From Kurthia huakuii LAM0618 (GTDB lineage: Bacteria > Bacillota > Bacilli > Bacillales_A > Planococcaceae), in contig NZ_AYTB01000002.1 in the NCBI RefSeq assembly GCF_000505545.1, positions 186,001 through 250,000 of the forward strand: a stretch of 64,000 nucleotides of DNA. The letters run 5' to 3'. Position numbers and translations under genes: made by a program. A model generated the notes under the pieces. It ran no database searches, was not told the origin of the DNA, and worked only from the letters and a program-made list of their open reading frames with translations. Numbering within the stretch: the first letter of the stretch is position 1; each line of letters opens with the position of its first letter. Below are positions 56,441 to 64,000 of the stretch, in pieces.

Positions 56441-56875
56441 ATGTTAAACGCAACAGAAATTCAAGCAATTTTACCGCATCGCTACCCATTTTTACTCGTA
56501 GATCGCATTACGGAAATGGAAGAGGGTGTACGCGCTGTCGGTTTAAAAAATGTCTCCGTTAACGAACCATTTTTCCAAGGGCATTTCCCGGGTTATCCAG
56601 TTATGCCAGGTGTGTTAATCGTTGAGGCACTTGCGCAAGTAGGTGGCGTTGCGCTACTTTCTAAAGATGAATTTAAAGGGCATTTAGCCTTTTTAACAGG
56701 AATTGATAATGCGCGTTTCAAACGCCAAGTAACTCCTGGGGACCAATTAAAAATGGAAGTTGAATTTACGAGACTTCGCCGCCAAATGGGGAAAGGTCAC
56801 GCTGTTGCGACAGTTGACGGGGAACTCGTTTGTGAATGTGATATTTTATTTGCAATTGGACCAAAAGCAGATTAA
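56441..56875 (+). CDS. fabZ: 3-hydroxyacyl-ACP dehydratase
   Basis: 144 residues, hot-dog fold. The catalytic histidine is in [13 protein letters not shown]... and the glutamate in [26 protein letters not shown] is diagnostic. It dehydrates beta-hydroxyacyl-ACP in fatty acid synthesis. AGGAGGA RBS. Last gene of the mbl-flhO-flhP-EpuA-fabZ run. Confidence 0.95.
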   Translation: MLNATEIQAILPHRYPFLLVDRITEMEEGVRAVGLKNVSVNEPFFQGHFPGYPVMPGVLIVEALAQVGGVALLSKDEFKGHLAFLTGIDNARFKRQVTPGDQLKMEVEFTRLRRQMGKGHAVATVDGELVCECDILFAIGPKAD

Positions 56876-56881
56876 AAAGCG

Positions 56882-56923
56882 AAAAACACTTTCAGCGTAT
56901 AAAAACGTTGGAAGTGTTTTTTT
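56882..56923 (+). terminator. Terminator after fabZ
   Basis: AAAAACACTTTCAGCG pairs with CGTTGGAAGTGTTTTT (one or two mismatches) around an eight-base loop, then T run. Confidence 0.85.
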
Positions 56924-57017
56924 GATGGGCAAAAAAACAAACGTATTCATACGAACAAAAGGAAAGCCATTGAATGAAATGATAGATGCATACGTATCAG
57001 CAAGCAGTTAAAGAAAA

Positions 57018-57064
57018 GGCGTTATCATGAGCATGTCTTGTAAAGGCAAGCCCGCTGATAACGC
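57018..57064. repeat. Inverted repeat, unknown function
   Basis: GGCGTTATCA (57018-57027) and TGATAACGCC (57055-57064) form a perfect 10-base stem; the loop holds a smaller CTTG/CAAG pairing. No T run follows on either strand. Confidence 0.5.
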
Positions 57065-57133
57065 CATCATGGAAACGTTTTATGTTGAAGGGATTTTGAC
57101 AACGTTAAACGACCTTTCCTCAGTTGTGTACCG

Positions 57134-57282
57134 AAAAAAGATAGTTAAACAAGAATTTGACGGCGACTTTTCGGGGAATAGCATGAGCGGAAGACCCCGC
57201 AGTGAGCTTGCGAGCGAGGAGGCTTCCATCATGCCCTAGGAAAGCGTCCGTCAAATTCAGCTAAAAAGAACTGTCTTTTTCA
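57134..57282. repeat. Long imperfect palindrome, Bacillaceae-type repetitive element
   Basis: About 150 bases fold on themselves. Outer arms are AAAAAAGATAGTT (57134-57147) with AACTGTCTTTTT; then GAATTTGACGG (57153-57163) with CCGTCAAATTC (57248-57258); inner pairs are GGAAG with CTTCC and CGCA with TGCG. The text GGAAAGCGTCCG and GCGAGGAGGCTTCC resembles a hairpin repeat I know from many Bacillaceae intergenic regions. It sits between convergent fabZ and ywpF and might also end transcription. Confidence 0.55.
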
Positions 57283-57328
57283 CTGTCCCATTTTTGTGAG
57301 TCAATTCCCTAGGGCTAGCCTTCTTTTT

Positions 57329-57757
57329 TTACGCCTTAATGCGTGGACGACGTTTCATATCGCGTGCAAAATGCGTTAGTAATTCTTCGCCGGTAAGGCC
57401 GCTGTTTACTAGATGAGCAAGTAGCAATTCCGCATACTGCTGTCGATTTTGCGTTTTTAGCGTCCCTTTAAAGAGAATCGACATCCGGCCATCGCTCGTT
57501 TTTTCCATGCCCTGTACGAGAACGCGGAACGAAGCGGGCTCATTGTCTGGGTATGAAATGACCGCACGTGCTTCTAAAATCGTGTCGGTACCAATATACA
57601 TTTGGAAATCATCGCCATAGCTTGCATCAACAAAAATTTCGAGCACCCATGATTGATGGCTGCTTTCTTGATTAATAATAATGCCATCTTCTAACGGATA
57701 TTTTTTAAAACCATCGTGTTGAAACACTTCAAAAGACATCAGCTTAAACGTTTTCAT
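57329..57757 (-). CDS. ywpF: YwpF family protein
   Basis: 142 residues on the minus strand, starting MKTFKLMSFEVFQHDGFKKY; beta-rich with an acidic middle (VLEIFVDASYGDDFQMYIGTD) and a basic end (FARDMKRRPRIKA). Matches the Bacillota YwpF family in its normal place beside ssbB. Function unknown. The start 57757 is 11 bases from AAAGG; the earlier ATG at 57766 almost touches that RBS. Confidence 0.78.
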   Translation of the reverse strand: MKTFKLMSFEVFQHDGFKKYPLEDGIIINQESSHQSWVLEIFVDASYGDDFQMYIGTDTILEARAVISYPDNEPASFRVLVQGMEKTSDGRMSILFKGTLKTQNRQQYAELLLAHLVNSGLTGEELLTHFARDMKRRPRIKA

Positions 57758-57936
57758 ATGATTCATCGCCTTTCGTGTAGAGAGTATTAGTAAAAGTATA
57801 CCATATGCGATATTTGAGAAAACAATATCGATTAACGGCTAAAAGGGGGGCGTATTTAAGAAATCAATTGTCAAAGTGTATTATTTCTCAGTTATGGCGA
57901 TTACGATATTTAGCACAATGCCTGTATAGTAAGCGC

Positions 57937-58347
57937 ATGGAGGTGATTCAACTGAATCAAGTTGCGTGTGTTGGCCGTACAACAAAGGATTTGGAAGTAC
58001 GCTATGTTGGCGAAAAACAGCAGCCCGTAGCGCGTTTTACGCTTGCTGTAAATCGTCATTTTAAAAATAACCAAGGAATGATTGAAGCAGATTTTTTAAC
58101 ATGTACAATTTGGGGCAAAGCGGCGGAAAATATGCAAAAATATTGCGGCAAAGGCTCGCTTGTAAGTATTACTGGGCGCCTGCAAAGCAGCTCGTATATT
58201 AACAAGCAAGAAGAGCGCGTCTATACGACGGAAATTATTGTGACGGATGTGCGTTTTTTATCATCGAAAAAAACTGCCACAGGTGCACTATTACCAGATG
58301 CCGAGCTACTGTCACATTTTACAGCGCCTGGCGATGTACTCGTTTAA
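57937..58347 (+). CDS. ssbB: Single-stranded DNA-binding protein SsbB/YwpH type
   Basis: OB-fold protein used in natural transformation in B. subtilis. Core: LNQVACVGRTTKDLEVRY, PVARFTLAVNRHF, ADFLTCTIWGKAAENMQKYCGKGSLVSITGRLQSSSY. Lacks the long acidic tail of the main SSB. Start problem: the Shine-Dalgarno GGAGGTGATT (57939-57948) is ideally placed for CTG 57952, whose product begins exactly where homologues do (LNQV); ATG 57937 used here has no RBS and GTG 57943 lies inside it. So the real start may be CTG (131 residues). Confidence 0.85.
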   Translation: MEVIQLNQVACVGRTTKDLEVRYVGEKQQPVARFTLAVNRHFKNNQGMIEADFLTCTIWGKAAENMQKYCGKGSLVSITGRLQSSSYINKQEERVYTTEIIVTDVRFLSSKKTATGALLPDAELLSHFTAPGDVLV

Positions 58348-58381
58348 AAAAAGAGGCTCCTTGTCATAACAGGGAGCCTCT
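58345..58381 (-). terminator. Terminator of ywqB-ywqA
   Basis: AGAGGCTCC (58352-58360) and GGAGCCTCT (58373-58381) pair; the T run (seven T) is on the minus strand just after the ywqA stop. It may also slow + strand transcription from ssbB. Confidence 0.85.
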
Positions 58382-58386
58382 AACTA

Positions 58387-61152
58387 TTAAAATGAAAAAC
58401 TTAATAAATCTTGCAGTTCTTTATCATTTAATTCCGTAATCCAATTGCTCGATTGAATCAATTGTTCCGATAATGCTTGCTTTTCGGTTAATAAGGCATC
58501 GATTTTTTCTTCGATTGTACCAGTTGTCATAAACTTATGCACGTGGACAAATTGCGTTTGACCGATGCGGTATGCGCGGTCTGTTGCTTGATTTTCAACG
58601 GCTGGATTCCACCAACGATCGGCATGTAGTACATGACTCGCGGCTGTTAAGTTTAATCCTGTACCGCCAGCTTTTAGCGATAGAATAAAAATAGGGAAGT
58701 CGCCGCGTTGGAAAGCTTCGACAAAGTGGTCGCGCTGTTGTTTTGGCATGCTTCCTGTTAGGAATGGCACATCGATATCATAAAGTTCTGAGAAGCAGTG
58801 TTGCATTAAGTGACCCATGCCAATGTATTGCGTAAAGATTAAGCATTGCTCGCCATTTTGAACGATTTCTGCACCGAGTGATACGAGACGTTCCAACTTT
58901 TCTGAGCGATGAATCATCTCTTCAGCATTATCAAATGGTTCTTTCAAATAAAGTGCAGGGTGATTACACAATTGCTTTAATTTGCCGAGCATTTTTAAAA
59001 TTAAGCCTTTGCGCTCAAAGCCTGACAATGTTTCAAGTTTATGCAATGTTTCTTGAATATAACTTTCATACAGTACGGCTTGTTCTTCAGTTAATGGGCA
59101 ATATTCACGTTGCTCAATTTTATCTGGTAAGTTAAGGCGTAGCTCAGGGTCCTGTTTTGTACGGCGCAATAAGAATGGTTGAATTTTACGGCGCAGCTGC
59201 TCTTTCACTTCATCGCTCTGGTCGCGTTCAATGGGTGCGATAAATTGCTCTTGGAAGCGTGAAAAACTTCCGAGATACCCTTTGTAAATAAAGTCGAAAA
59301 TAGCCCATAATTCAGAAAGGCGGTTTTCAACTGGTGTCCCTGTTAACGCAATGTGATGTGCACCGCGTAAGCGACGGATTGCTTTTGATTGTTTCGTATT
59401 CATATTTTTAATATTTTGCGCTTCATCTAGCGTGACATTTGCCCAAGCTATATCTTCCAACATATCGATGTCTTGCGTTACGGTACCATATGTTGTCAAA
59501 ATAATTTGGATATTGTCGCGTTCGATTGTTTGCAACAAGTCTTGTTCTTTTAAACGTTTTGCCCCGTAATGTAAATACGTATTAAGCGATGGTGCAAAGC
59601 GTTCCAATTCTTTTTGCCAGTTGCCAAGTACCGATGTTGGACAAATGATTAACGTTGGCTCAGTAGCATTTTCATAGACGTGCAATAAATAGGAAATGAG
59701 TTGAATCGTTTTGCCAAGCCCCATATCATCGGCGAGTACGGCACCAAATTTTTGCTCGCGCATAAAGACAAGCCAATCAAAGCCGATTTGTTGGTACGGT
59801 CGCAATTCTGCCTGTAATGTTTTCGGCAACGGAATTTCTGGTAGCCCTTGCTTATCGACAATTTTTTGCATGTAATCTTTTAATGAACGCTGCAATTCAA
59901 ACTGCAACACAGGGTCATCTAAATAGTCCTCTTCTTCGATTTCAAGCGGAATTGTCATCTCTTGCCCAATATCTTTAAACAATAAATCGCGCACAGTCCA
60001 ATTTTCATGTTCTGCTTTTTCCATCAGTTGACGAATTTCTTGCATCCAGGCAGCATCGACACGAATCCATTCTGTACCCGCGCGGATAAATTCGCGATTT
60101 TCAGCGACCATTTTTTCAAAATCGTCAATGCTAATGTCATGTCCATCGAGTGACAGCTTCCAATTGAACGTTAAAATTTCATCTAAACCGGCTGCAGATT
60201 TATAGTTAGATGCACTAGACGCACTCGCTTGTACTTTCATACGCGATTCCTTTAATTCTTTCAACCAACCGGGTAACACAATTTCAAAACCGAGCGCTTG
60301 TAAATAAATAAAGTCACTGCGCAAAAATTCACGTACATCGGCATCTGCTAATGTGACATGAAGGAAGCGTTCTTTTGATAAATTTTCACCGTATGGTTTT
60401 GCTTGCAGTAATTTCAGCATTTGTGCCTGGAGGTTATATACTTGCGTGCTATAGTCCGCCCACTTACTCGGTATTGCACGTTCAATCGTCAGCGCTTGTT
60501 TACTCGTAGGAACAGCCCAATAGCTTGCTGATTTTTTCGCACGTAACACCGTTTCAAGCGTCCATTCACTCGCACCTTCTTCAGGTTCACTCAGACGTAA
60601 CGCAACAACAAGCGTATCATCAATTTGTTTGTCTTGAAGTGGCCAACCACCATCTCTGAATAATGGCATAAGCGCTTCTAAATCATCAAAGCGCAAGCCT
60701 TCATCAACGAGTTTTTGCGTTAATGCAAGCTCCAGCAGATGGTTAATTTCTTTATCGTCAAGCGTTACGTTAAGCTGGTCGCCTTCTACTTTTACATGGT
60801 CCCAAAGTGAGTCGCTGTACCAATAGTTACCGGCGCGTTTTGCCGCATCTAATACATCTTGGTCATGCAGTCTTTTGCCAACATAGCTTGCAAATGGGTG
60901 AAGTTGCTTAGGTGAAAAGAGCTCAATCATTTCTAATGGTGATAATAAAATGGAATCTTCAGTTGTATTTGCTGTTAAACCAAAAAAGCCACGCTCATAA
61001 CGGAAATATAAAAATGGTACCCAATCCTCTGCTTTTAGTGCTGTACCAGATGAAGCATCATATGCTGATAGGGAATATACATGATTAAATTCGGCAATCT
61101 CTACCATAAATGACTTTAAAAACGTTTCGGGCACATGCTTTGTCATTGTCAT
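58387..61152 (-). CDS. ywqA: SNF2-family DNA helicase YwqA
   Basis: 921 residues, the usual YwqA size. N-terminal half is the bacterial SNF2-associated region; the motor starts near 470 (LRPYQQIGFDWLVFMREQKFGAVLADDMGLGKT), with the DEAQ box VTLDEAQNIKN, TGTPVENRLSELWAIFDF, and the C-terminal motif HADRWWNPAVENQATDRAYRIGQ. Start overlaps the end of ywqB by four bases. A DNA translocase of uncertain role, thought to act in replication or repair. Confidence 0.93.
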   Translation of the reverse strand: MTMTKHVPETFLKSFMVEIAEFNHVYSLSAYDASSGTALKAEDWVPFLYFRYERGFFGLTANTTEDSILLSPLEMIELFSPKQLHPFASYVGKRLHDQDVLDAAKRAGNYWYSDSLWDHVKVEGDQLNVTLDDKEINHLLELALTQKLVDEGLRFDDLEALMPLFRDGGWPLQDKQIDDTLVVALRLSEPEEGASEWTLETVLRAKKSASYWAVPTSKQALTIERAIPSKWADYSTQVYNLQAQMLKLLQAKPYGENLSKERFLHVTLADADVREFLRSDFIYLQALGFEIVLPGWLKELKESRMKVQASASSASNYKSAAGLDEILTFNWKLSLDGHDISIDDFEKMVAENREFIRAGTEWIRVDAAWMQEIRQLMEKAEHENWTVRDLLFKDIGQEMTIPLEIEEEDYLDDPVLQFELQRSLKDYMQKIVDKQGLPEIPLPKTLQAELRPYQQIGFDWLVFMREQKFGAVLADDMGLGKTIQLISYLLHVYENATEPTLIICPTSVLGNWQKELERFAPSLNTYLHYGAKRLKEQDLLQTIERDNIQIILTTYGTVTQDIDMLEDIAWANVTLDEAQNIKNMNTKQSKAIRRLRGAHHIALTGTPVENRLSELWAIFDFIYKGYLGSFSRFQEQFIAPIERDQSDEVKEQLRRKIQPFLLRRTKQDPELRLNLPDKIEQREYCPLTEEQAVLYESYIQETLHKLETLSGFERKGLILKMLGKLKQLCNHPALYLKEPFDNAEEMIHRSEKLERLVSLGAEIVQNGEQCLIFTQYIGMGHLMQHCFSELYDIDVPFLTGSMPKQQRDHFVEAFQRGDFPIFILSLKAGGTGLNLTAASHVLHADRWWNPAVENQATDRAYRIGQTQFVHVHKFMTTGTIEEKIDALLTEKQALSEQLIQSSNWITELNDKELQDLLSFSF

Positions 61153-62720
61153 AGCATTAAGTTTCCTTTCTCGATCTCTTCTTGTAAGGCGCGCAAACGC
61201 TTATAACTTTGTTTTAACGTCGTTACATAATCATTCCAAAATTCATTTTTTGCCGATTTTTTCGCGGCCGTTTTCATCTTTTTCCATACGCGTACAGCTT
61301 GTTTGTAATGCTGGCGCGATTTTTGATTCACTTCATTCATTGCGAGCGTATGATAGAGTGGCAACAACGCCTCTGGTTTTTGGTCCAACATATCACGCAA
61401 GCCGCATAGTTCTAAGTAGCTAAGTGATGAAGGGAAGCGTTGATGCAGCGCAGACCATTCGATATAGCGCTGTTTTTTAATCAAATAATGCGAATACGGC
61501 TGAATGCCATACATACCTGATGAGGCAAATAATAATTCATTCTCATCATCGCTTAAGTTTACTTGTTTGCATAACTCGTTAAATTCACTGACAAACGTAG
61601 AGCGATAGCGCGTTGCTAGCCATTCATTAATAAAGGAATCGATGTGAATAAGCATCGCGCGAACAATCATCGAAAGCATCTCGTCATAGCCATTGCGATT
61701 AGCAAAATGAGCTAAGTCTATCCAGACAAGCAGTTGCTTCGATTCAATGGACTCAAGCATTTTTGTAAAATCATCACGCTTATCGAGCATAATATAAAAC
61801 ATCGCATATACTGCATTACTGTCGACATCATTTGCAATATGACGCTCACGTTGAAGTGTTAGAAGTTCTGTTTCGCGTGCGCGCTTATCTTGGAACATTG
61901 ATTCCCAAAATAACGTATAAATATTTAAACGCTCATCAAAATAGCCTTCTTGATGTAGTAAGAAGTAGTTTACGACTTGTTGCAAACTTTCATAAAATGG
62001 ATCCAGCGCAAAAAGGCGCGATTTATTCGCACATTGGCGAATAAATTCTTTGATTTTTTCGGCTTCGTGTTCAATAAAATTAATATAAAATGAGCGAGAA
62101 GCTTCTGCTGCGGTGTTCAAATGTTTCCACGTATGCGATAAAAGCGAAATATGCGTAAATAATTGATACATACTACTCCACTCACGTTCAAGTGGCGTAT
62201 AGCGGAAAATTTGTTGCTGCATATCTGAAAAAATACTTTCTAATAAATAGGGATTCAGTTTTTGCTGGTTGTATAAGTTTTGGCGATACACTTGCTGTAC
62301 AAGTTTTAACCAAGCTTCAGGTGTCCGTTCTTCATTTAATAGACGTAGCTGGACACTTTTTTTATTGCGGAAGTCTTCTAGCCATTGCGATAAAGAGTCA
62401 ACATATTGATAGAGTGTAAACATGGCCGCTAATTGATGGCGGCATGGCTTGTTCGTTGGGCAGTCGCATGACAATTTGTCCTCGTTTACGACAATCGTTA
62501 CGGTTGGTGTGCCAGCATCTTGCACTGCAAATTGCATGCGTCCTAATTCCGCACGAAAACTACGTAATTTCACATAATTATGACGTGCTAAAAAAGCTGC
62601 ACGTCGAACTGTTTCCTCATGTTGTTCATTTGAGGAATCGAGTTCAAGGCTAAGCTCTAGCATTTTATTGCGTAAAAAATCTTCATATAAATGAGCGATT
62701 TCTGAAACGTTTGTATTCAT
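61149..62720 (-). CDS. ywqB: SWIM zinc finger protein YwqB
   Basis: 523 residues. The SWIM motif CxCx(n)CxH is seen in LSCDCPTNKPCRHQLAAMF near residues 88-105; the rest is mostly helical with many aromatic residues. In Bacillota this gene is always next to ywqA and the two are probably functional partners (a DNA-binding subunit with the Swi2/Snf2 motor). Minus strand, starting at 62720. Confidence 0.9.
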   Translation of the reverse strand: MNTNVSEIAHLYEDFLRNKMLELSLELDSSNEQHEETVRRAAFLARHNYVKLRSFRAELGRMQFAVQDAGTPTVTIVVNEDKLSCDCPTNKPCRHQLAAMFTLYQYVDSLSQWLEDFRNKKSVQLRLLNEERTPEAWLKLVQQVYRQNLYNQQKLNPYLLESIFSDMQQQIFRYTPLEREWSSMYQLFTHISLLSHTWKHLNTAAEASRSFYINFIEHEAEKIKEFIRQCANKSRLFALDPFYESLQQVVNYFLLHQEGYFDERLNIYTLFWESMFQDKRARETELLTLQRERHIANDVDSNAVYAMFYIMLDKRDDFTKMLESIESKQLLVWIDLAHFANRNGYDEMLSMIVRAMLIHIDSFINEWLATRYRSTFVSEFNELCKQVNLSDDENELLFASSGMYGIQPYSHYLIKKQRYIEWSALHQRFPSSLSYLELCGLRDMLDQKPEALLPLYHTLAMNEVNQKSRQHYKQAVRVWKKMKTAAKKSAKNEFWNDYVTTLKQSYKRLRALQEEIEKGNLML

Positions 62721-63015
62721 ATTTATATCCCGTCCTCAAAAAAAATCTTTCTCTCCATTATATGCCGATTCATGTAATGCGTAAATGTTTTCGATTGAAA
62801 CAACATTTCTTCTAGTCAAAATGTTGTATTTAAATCATAATATGTGTGAAAAGCTGTAAATGGTGGTATTATATAAGTAGTCGGAATATTGCGATAAGAC
62901 AGCGCGTTACGTTCCTCATGATTCTTCCTCGGTTCTTATTGCAAACTCGACCGATTAATAGGACTCCGTTAGCGTTAAGGATTATGAATTTCCTTGTTAA
63001 AAGGAGGGGAACGTC

Positions 63016-63462
63016 ATGTTACAAATCCGTCGAATCGAACCGTTTTATACAAAACGCGTAGGGGATCGTTTAAAACTCGTGTTTGCTTATCAATATTTCT
63101 CTGTATTAAAAGATGACGAGTTGTTTAACTTTATTCCAGTCGAAGGAAAAGAGATTATCATTAACCTCAAGACGCTACAGGTCGAAAACCTATCTGATGT
63201 TTTCGTATTTCAACGTGGTAGCCGTTTCATCCGCCTACCGTTATATCAATTACTGCTTGTCTCAAACATTCATGATCATCTTCAAAAAATCTTGGATGAC
63301 TTAGAATTGAAAAAAGAGCAGAAAGAGGCGCGTGCAGCAGCTCATTCCGAATTTGAAGTACTGTTTACAGAAATGGAAGACCAAAACCGTCTCAATTTAA
63401 TTGACGTAGCGCTCGATCGTCGGGATAAAGGTTTATTTGATGAATTAACCAACATGCGTTAA
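63016..63462 (+). CDS. IDEAL domain protein, function unknown
   Basis: 148 residues. The C-terminal LIDVALDRRDKGLFDELTN fits the IDEAL motif (I-x2-A-L-x3-D-x3-F-x2-L-T). The N-terminal 75 residues are beta-rich (RLKLVFAYQYFSVLKDDELFNFIPVEGKEIIINL), and a charged helix with DDLELKKEQKEARAAA links the two. ATG 63016 has AAGGAGGGG upstream. Divergent from ywqB; the 295-base gap holds only promoter-like AT-rich sequence (TATTATATAA near 62870). Confidence 0.75.
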   Translation: MLQIRRIEPFYTKRVGDRLKLVFAYQYFSVLKDDELFNFIPVEGKEIIINLKTLQVENLSDVFVFQRGSRFIRLPLYQLLLVSNIHDHLQKILDDLELKKEQKEARAAAHSEFEVLFTEMEDQNRLNLIDVALDRRDKGLFDELTNMR

Positions 63463-63555
63463 AGGAGTAATAAAAAAGTAGACAAAAAAATAGACAAATG
63501 GGTATATATGTATAAGATGATATCTCGTTAAAATCAGGTAAAAGGATGCTAAGAA

Positions 63556-64000
63556 ATGAAGCGGGCTTATAAGCTGGAAATAAAACCAACTGACCGGCAA
63601 AGTGAAAAACTTATCAGAACCTTTGGCGTTTGTCGTTATGTCTATAACATGTATATTGCAACGAATCGTTTCAATTACGAAGAAGGTAGAAACTACCAGA
63701 AGAACATTGTGAATGTATTGGTAAAAACCAAACCAACATTCATTACATTAGAAGATTTAAATGTTCGAGGTATGATGAAAAACAGACATTTATCAAAAGC
63801 GATTGCAAAACAAGGATTCTTCCATTTTAGAACAAAATTACAGATGAAATGTGAAGAGTATGGAATTGAATTACGACTTGTGAATCGTTTTTATACTAGT
63901 TCTAAGTTATGTAGCTGTTGTGGGCATAAAAAGGTAGATTTAACACTGAAAAATAGGGTTTATGAATGTGTAAACTGCCATGCAGTGCTAGACCGAGATT
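63556..64000 (+). pseudogene. Internally deleted tnpB, in frame, running off the window end
   Basis: ATG 63556 with AAAGGATG upstream opens 148 codons with no stop before the window ends. The first 46 residues (MKRAYKLEIKPTDRQSEKLI, GVCRYVYNMYIATNRFNYEEG) are a TnpB N-terminus; the next residues jump to the late part of the protein (VLVKTKPTFITLEDLNVRGMMKNRHLSKAI) and then the zinc finger (LCSCCGHKK, YECVNCHAVLDRD). About 230 residues are missing, including the RuvC-I aspartate and most of the guide RNA binding region, so nuclease activity is impossible. The E of TLEDL and the DRD are still there. Confidence 0.85.

Noticed and set aside
56925-57011. 28-codon frame starting MGKKTNVFIRTKGKPLNEMI
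   Set aside because: It begins within the terminator of fabZ and has only a weak RBS-like GGAAGTG. Composition looks a little protein-like, but there is no further support.
57027-57239. 70-residue open frame on the + strand
   Set aside because: It lies inside the two palindromic repeats and has no RBS; its codons follow the repeat arms.

Overview
The window is a 64 kb piece of a Bacillota chromosome, read mostly on the + strand. From about 8.4 kb onward the gene order is that of the Bacillus subtilis ywj-ywq arc: fadF(ywjF)-acdA-rpoE-pyrG-ywjG-spo0F-fbaA-ywjH-murAB-glpX-rho-rpmE-tdk-prfA-prmC-ywlC-ywlE-rpiB-ywlG-glyA-upp-mnaA-atpIBEFHAGDC-ywzB-murAA-mbl-flhO-flhP-fabZ-ywpF-ssbB-ywqA-ywqB. 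A fused B12-dependent acyl-CoA mutase (icmF) and the absence of sporulation genes normally found in these intervals suggest a motile, non-sporulating member of the Planococcaceae/Caryophanaceae (Kurthia or Caryophanon type). That placement is inference; no 16S or tRNA gene lies in the window.

Layout. 1-8.1 kb: corrinoid uptake and salvage operon (btuF-btuC-btuD::cbiZ-cbiB-cobD-cobU-cobS-cobC-second cobU-like-pduO), most genes overlapping by a few bases. 8.4-16.5 kb: acyl-CoA catabolism (fadF, thiolase, acdA, icmF); the fadF promoter carries a FadR-like operator, and IcmF is a likely consumer of the adenosylcobalamin made by the first operon. 16.5-19.1 kb: a 52-residue membrane protein, rpoE, and pyrG with a GGGCTCC-type CTP-sensing attenuator. 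19.3-25.5 kb: an accessory block between pyrG and ywjG, holding an exported protein of unknown function and an ABC-2 exporter whose first permease gene is split by a solo tnpB (IS605-group) element, followed by 0.6 kb without genes that contains two copies of a 12-base palindrome. 25.6-43.1 kb: central metabolism, transcription termination, translation termination, envelope precursor and nucleotide salvage genes. 43.2-50.6 kb: ATP synthase operon with a long structured leader. 51.2-58.3 kb: cell envelope (murA1, mbl), flagellar rod/hook genes, fabZ, a long palindromic repeat, ywpF and ssbB. 58.4-62.7 kb: ywqA and ywqB on the minus strand. The window ends inside an internally deleted tnpB.

The most interesting points are: (1) the tnpB element sits in about codon 14-15 of an ABC permease gene, and its right end seems to give the remainder a new ribosome binding site and start codon; (2) a second tnpB at the window edge has lost its middle but stayed in frame; (3) spo0F is kept while spoIIR, spoIID, spoIIQ and spoIIID are missing from their usual places; (4) ssbB has its best Shine-Dalgarno in front of a CTG codon; (5) there are two CobU-like genes with complementary losses. 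No CRISPR array, rRNA or tRNA was seen.
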